A DNA stretch of 8,566 nt from Helicobacteraceae bacterium. Its GTDB lineage: Bacteria > Campylobacterota > Campylobacteria > Campylobacterales > Sulfurimonadaceae. The position numbers were made by a program, and so were the translations under genes. This document shows positions 6,638 to 8,566 of the stretch, in pieces. Below the pieces are notes generated by a model. It made no database searches, had not been told where the DNA came from, and saw nothing but the letters and a program-made list of their open reading frames with translations. The DNA is taken from assembly GCA_027084065.1 (NCBI GenBank), contig JALWLR010000326.1, positions 1-8,566 on the forward strand, written 5' to 3'. Each line of letters opens with the position of its first letter. Position 1 is the first letter of the stretch.

Positions 6638-7387
6638 TTGACACACCTTTTAAAATTTTTTCTCGCTGTAAGTACACTGCTCCTTTTTAGTTCCTGCTCC
6701 AAAGATCTGGAAGAGTACAATAAACCGGCAATCTACTGGTACTCAAAAATGATCGAATCGATCTCAGAGGCTGACCTCGATAGAGCGGATGACTACTACA
6801 GCTCTTTGCAAGGAGAGCATATAGGCTCGCCTTTACTGCCGCAAGCGACTTTCATCATGGCATTGGCGCATATGTACAATGAAGAGTATCTACTCGCGCA
6901 GCACTATCTTGATGAATATCTCCGCCGCTTTGCCGCCAACAGCAGCGACAAAGAGGAAGCGGCATTTTTAAAAATAAAAGCGAAGTATCTTTCACTGCCA
7001 AATCCAAGACGAGATCAAGCGCTTATAAACGAAGCCATTGCCGATGCCAAGCAATTTAAAAAGGAGTATCCACACTCTATGCACTACTATGTCGTCGACA
7101 CGATGCTCACGCGCCTCATTCTCTCCAAAGCCGTATTGGACGATGCCATAGCCTCGCTTTATGAGCGCATCGACAAGCCTAAGGCGGCAGCTTTTTACAA
7201 AGAGAAAGAGAAACGCACATGGGTAGACTGGAGCATTGTCCAGCGCGCTGAGATTCCATGGTATAGAGAGTGGTTCGAAGGGGACGGAACAAGTAGTTGG
7301 TATGACTTTTTAATTCCGGATACCCAAAGCGTTGTATCACGCAATTCCAATAAAGATACTAACAATACGACTCAAAGGAAACAATGA
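6638..7387 (+). CDS. bamD: Outer membrane protein assembly factor BamD (lipoprotein)
   Basis: A 249-residue lipoprotein of the BAM complex, which folds beta-barrel proteins into the outer membrane. From the TTG start the signal runs MTHLLKFFLAVSTLLLFSSC, with a lipobox ending at Cys20 for diacylglycerol attachment. Residues about 30-190 are helical TPR-type sequence (YWYSKMIE, FIMALAHMYNEEYLLAQHYL, then YERIDKPKAAAFYK) typical of BamD/YfiO. The C-terminal part, about 195-249, ends in a polar Ser/Asn/Thr tail that is not obviously structured and contains one acidic sequon, D-T-N-N-T at Asn242. The stop overlaps the lon start, and this bamD-lon order matches Campylobacter (Cj1074c-lon), so the two are one operon. 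The TTG start may keep expression moderate. Divergent from mntA. Confidence 0.88.
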   Translation: MTHLLKFFLAVSTLLLFSSCSKDLEEYNKPAIYWYSKMIESISEADLDRADDYYSSLQGEHIGSPLLPQATFIMALAHMYNEEYLLAQHYLDEYLRRFAANSSDKEEAAFLKIKAKYLSLPNPRRDQALINEAIADAKQFKKEYPHSMHYYVVDTMLTRLILSKAVLDDAIASLYERIDKPKAAAFYKEKEKRTWVDWSIVQRAEIPWYREWFEGDGTSSWYDFLIPDTQSVVSRNSNKDTNNTTQRKQ

Positions 7388-8566
7388 TGAAACTCAGTAA
7401 CTATGCAGAACTTCCGGCAGATATACCTATTATTGCCGAAGACGATATTTTTCTCTACCCTTTTATGATTTCACCCATTTTTTTAAATGATGAAGCCAAT
7501 ATCAAAGCGGTAACAGAAGCGATGCATGACAACACTCTTGTCATGGTTACCCCGACAAAACCGGGTCATGAGGGAGAAAGAAGCTTCGAAGCCATTTACG
7601 ATGCGGGCGTCGTAGGCAATATTATGCGAAAAGTCTCACTCCCTGACGGTCGTGTAAAAATTCTCTTCCAAGGACTCTCTAGAGCGAAAATTTTAGAACC
7701 CAAAAACTCCGATCCGCTCATTGCAACCGTAGATACGATAGTCCCTACACCCCTTGATGACATCAAAGCCGAGGCTATTCTTGCCATTGTCAGAGAAAAG
7801 GTTCGCACACTTGCACAAATCACAAACTATTTCCCGCCGGATCTACTCCGTACAATTGAGGAAAATCACGACTACAATCGTATCATCGATCTCATTGCCA
7901 GTACCGTCAAGCTCAAAAAAGATCAAGCCTATAAACTTTTCATAGAAGAAAACACTGAAAACCGTTTCTTTCTTCTTATAGACTATCTCATAGAGGAGAT
8001 AGAAGCGAACAAACTCCAAAAAGAGATACGAAACAAGGTTCACACAAAAATAGAGCAGGTAAACAAAGAGTACTTTCTCAAAGAGCAGCTCAAAGAGATT
8101 CAAAAAGAGCTTGGCTTTGACACCGCGCGCGAAGATGAAATAGAGGAGTACTGGGAAAAACTCGAAGCCAAAAAAGAGAAAATGAGCGAAGATGCCTACA
8201 AAGAGATAGCAAAACAGATAGAGCGCTACGCTCGCATGCATCCTGACTCAAGTGATGCCAGTATGACGCAGACATACTTGGACTTTGTGCTGGAGATTCC
8301 TTTTGGGGAGTTCTCTTCTAAATCACTCGATATTCATGAAGTACAAAAACAGCTCGATGCCGACCACTACTCTTTAGAAAAACCAAAAGAGCGTATTATC
8401 GAATACTTTGCGGTTATGGAGCTTTTAGAACTTCGCGGTAAAAAACATGCTAGCGGTGATGGTGCCATACTCTGTTTTGCAGGACCTCCTGGGGTTGGGA
8501 AAACCTCACTGGCAAACTCCATCTCCAAAGCGCTTGGGCGCAGTCTGGTGCGCATAGCTCTGGGAG
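7387..8566 (+). CDS. lon: ATP-dependent protease Lon (La), N-terminal half, 3' end outside the window
   Basis: The cytoplasmic AAA+ protease that degrades misfolded and selected regulatory proteins. I read 393 codons with no stop to the window edge. Residues about 10-200 are the N-terminal substrate-binding LON domain (DIFLYPFMISPIFL near the start). Residues about 218-245 carry the linker helix with EYFLKEQLKEIQKELG, highly typical of Lon. LDFVLEIPFG precedes the ATPase module, and the Walker A motif GPPGVGKT lies at 366-373 with catalytic Lys372. Walker B and the Ser-Lys protease dyad are beyond the window. ATG codons at 7384 and 7387 are both possible: AAGGAA at 7375-7380 gives gaps of 3 and 6 nt, so the second is preferred. 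The start overlaps the bamD stop (TGATG), implying translational coupling. Confidence 0.96.
   Translation, partial: MKLSNYAELPADIPIIAEDDIFLYPFMISPIFLNDEANIKAVTEAMHDNTLVMVTPTKPGHEGERSFEAIYDAGVVGNIMRKVSLPDGRVKILFQGLSRAKILEPKNSDPLIATVDTIVPTPLDDIKAEAILAIVREKVRTLAQITNYFPPDLLRTIEENHDYNRIIDLIASTVKLKKDQAYKLFIEENTENRFFLLIDYLIEEIEANKLQKEIRNKVHTKIEQVNKEYFLKEQLKEIQKELGFDTAREDEIEEYWEKLEAKKEKMSEDAYKEIAKQIERYARMHPDSSDASMTQTYLDFVLEIPFGEFSSKSLDIHEVQKQLDADHYSLEKPKERIIEYFAVMELLELRGKKHASGDGAILCFAGPPGVGKTSLANSISKALGRSLVRIALG

Noticed and set aside
7596..8555. Minus-strand frames opposite lon
   Set aside because: The plus strand carries unmistakable Lon sequence; the antisense products are Phe/Leu-rich shadows.
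1..8566. CRISPR array, tRNA or rRNA
   Set aside because: No regularly spaced repeats and no recognisable tRNA or rRNA stretches on reading both strands.

Overview
The window looks like a piece of a Campylobacterota (epsilonproteobacterial) chromosome, most likely a Sulfurimonas/Sulfurovum-type environmental relative. This rests on the tight bamD-lon pair, which is the gene order I know from Campylobacter, on the style of the BamD and Lon proteins, and on a very large MshQ-like surface protein next to prepilins. No rRNA or tRNA is present, so the placement is by protein character only.

Layout. Positions 1-5660, all on the minus strand, hold a three-gene operon read right to left: a secreted 1547-residue surface protein (1017-5660), a class III-type prepilin (619-1023) overlapping its end by 7 bp, and a second prepilin (1-609, cut by the window edge) 9 bp further on. 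A 255-bp AT-rich leader (5661-5915) with a perfect TATAAT box precedes the operon. Next, also on the minus strand, comes a HEPN/MNT toxin-antitoxin pair (MntA 6248-6559, then HepT 5916-6227) with intact family motifs. A 78-bp divergent promoter region separates it from the plus-strand pair bamD (6638-7387, TTG start) and lon (7387 to the window end, 5' part including Walker A).

How the parts work together. The surface operon looks like a minor-pilin/tip-adhesin cassette: two membrane-anchored prepilins made together with a large secreted beta-rich protein carrying an MshQ-like segment, plausibly exported to or displayed on a type IV pilus or type II secretion-like fibre. The bamD-lon pair is housekeeping: outer-membrane protein assembly and protein quality control. 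The toxin-antitoxin pair is a compact accessory module between them.

The most interesting signal is not a gene. The large surface protein contains 13 copies of the acidic bacterial N-glycosylation sequon (D/E-x-N-x-S/T), all in residues 668-1418. Each prepilin carries exactly one, and BamD has one in its tail, while the cytoplasmic proteins (HepT, MntA, visible Lon) have none. This suggests the whole pilin/adhesin cassette is a substrate set for a PglB-type oligosaccharyltransferase. The counts were made by hand from the translated sequence; no database search was possible.
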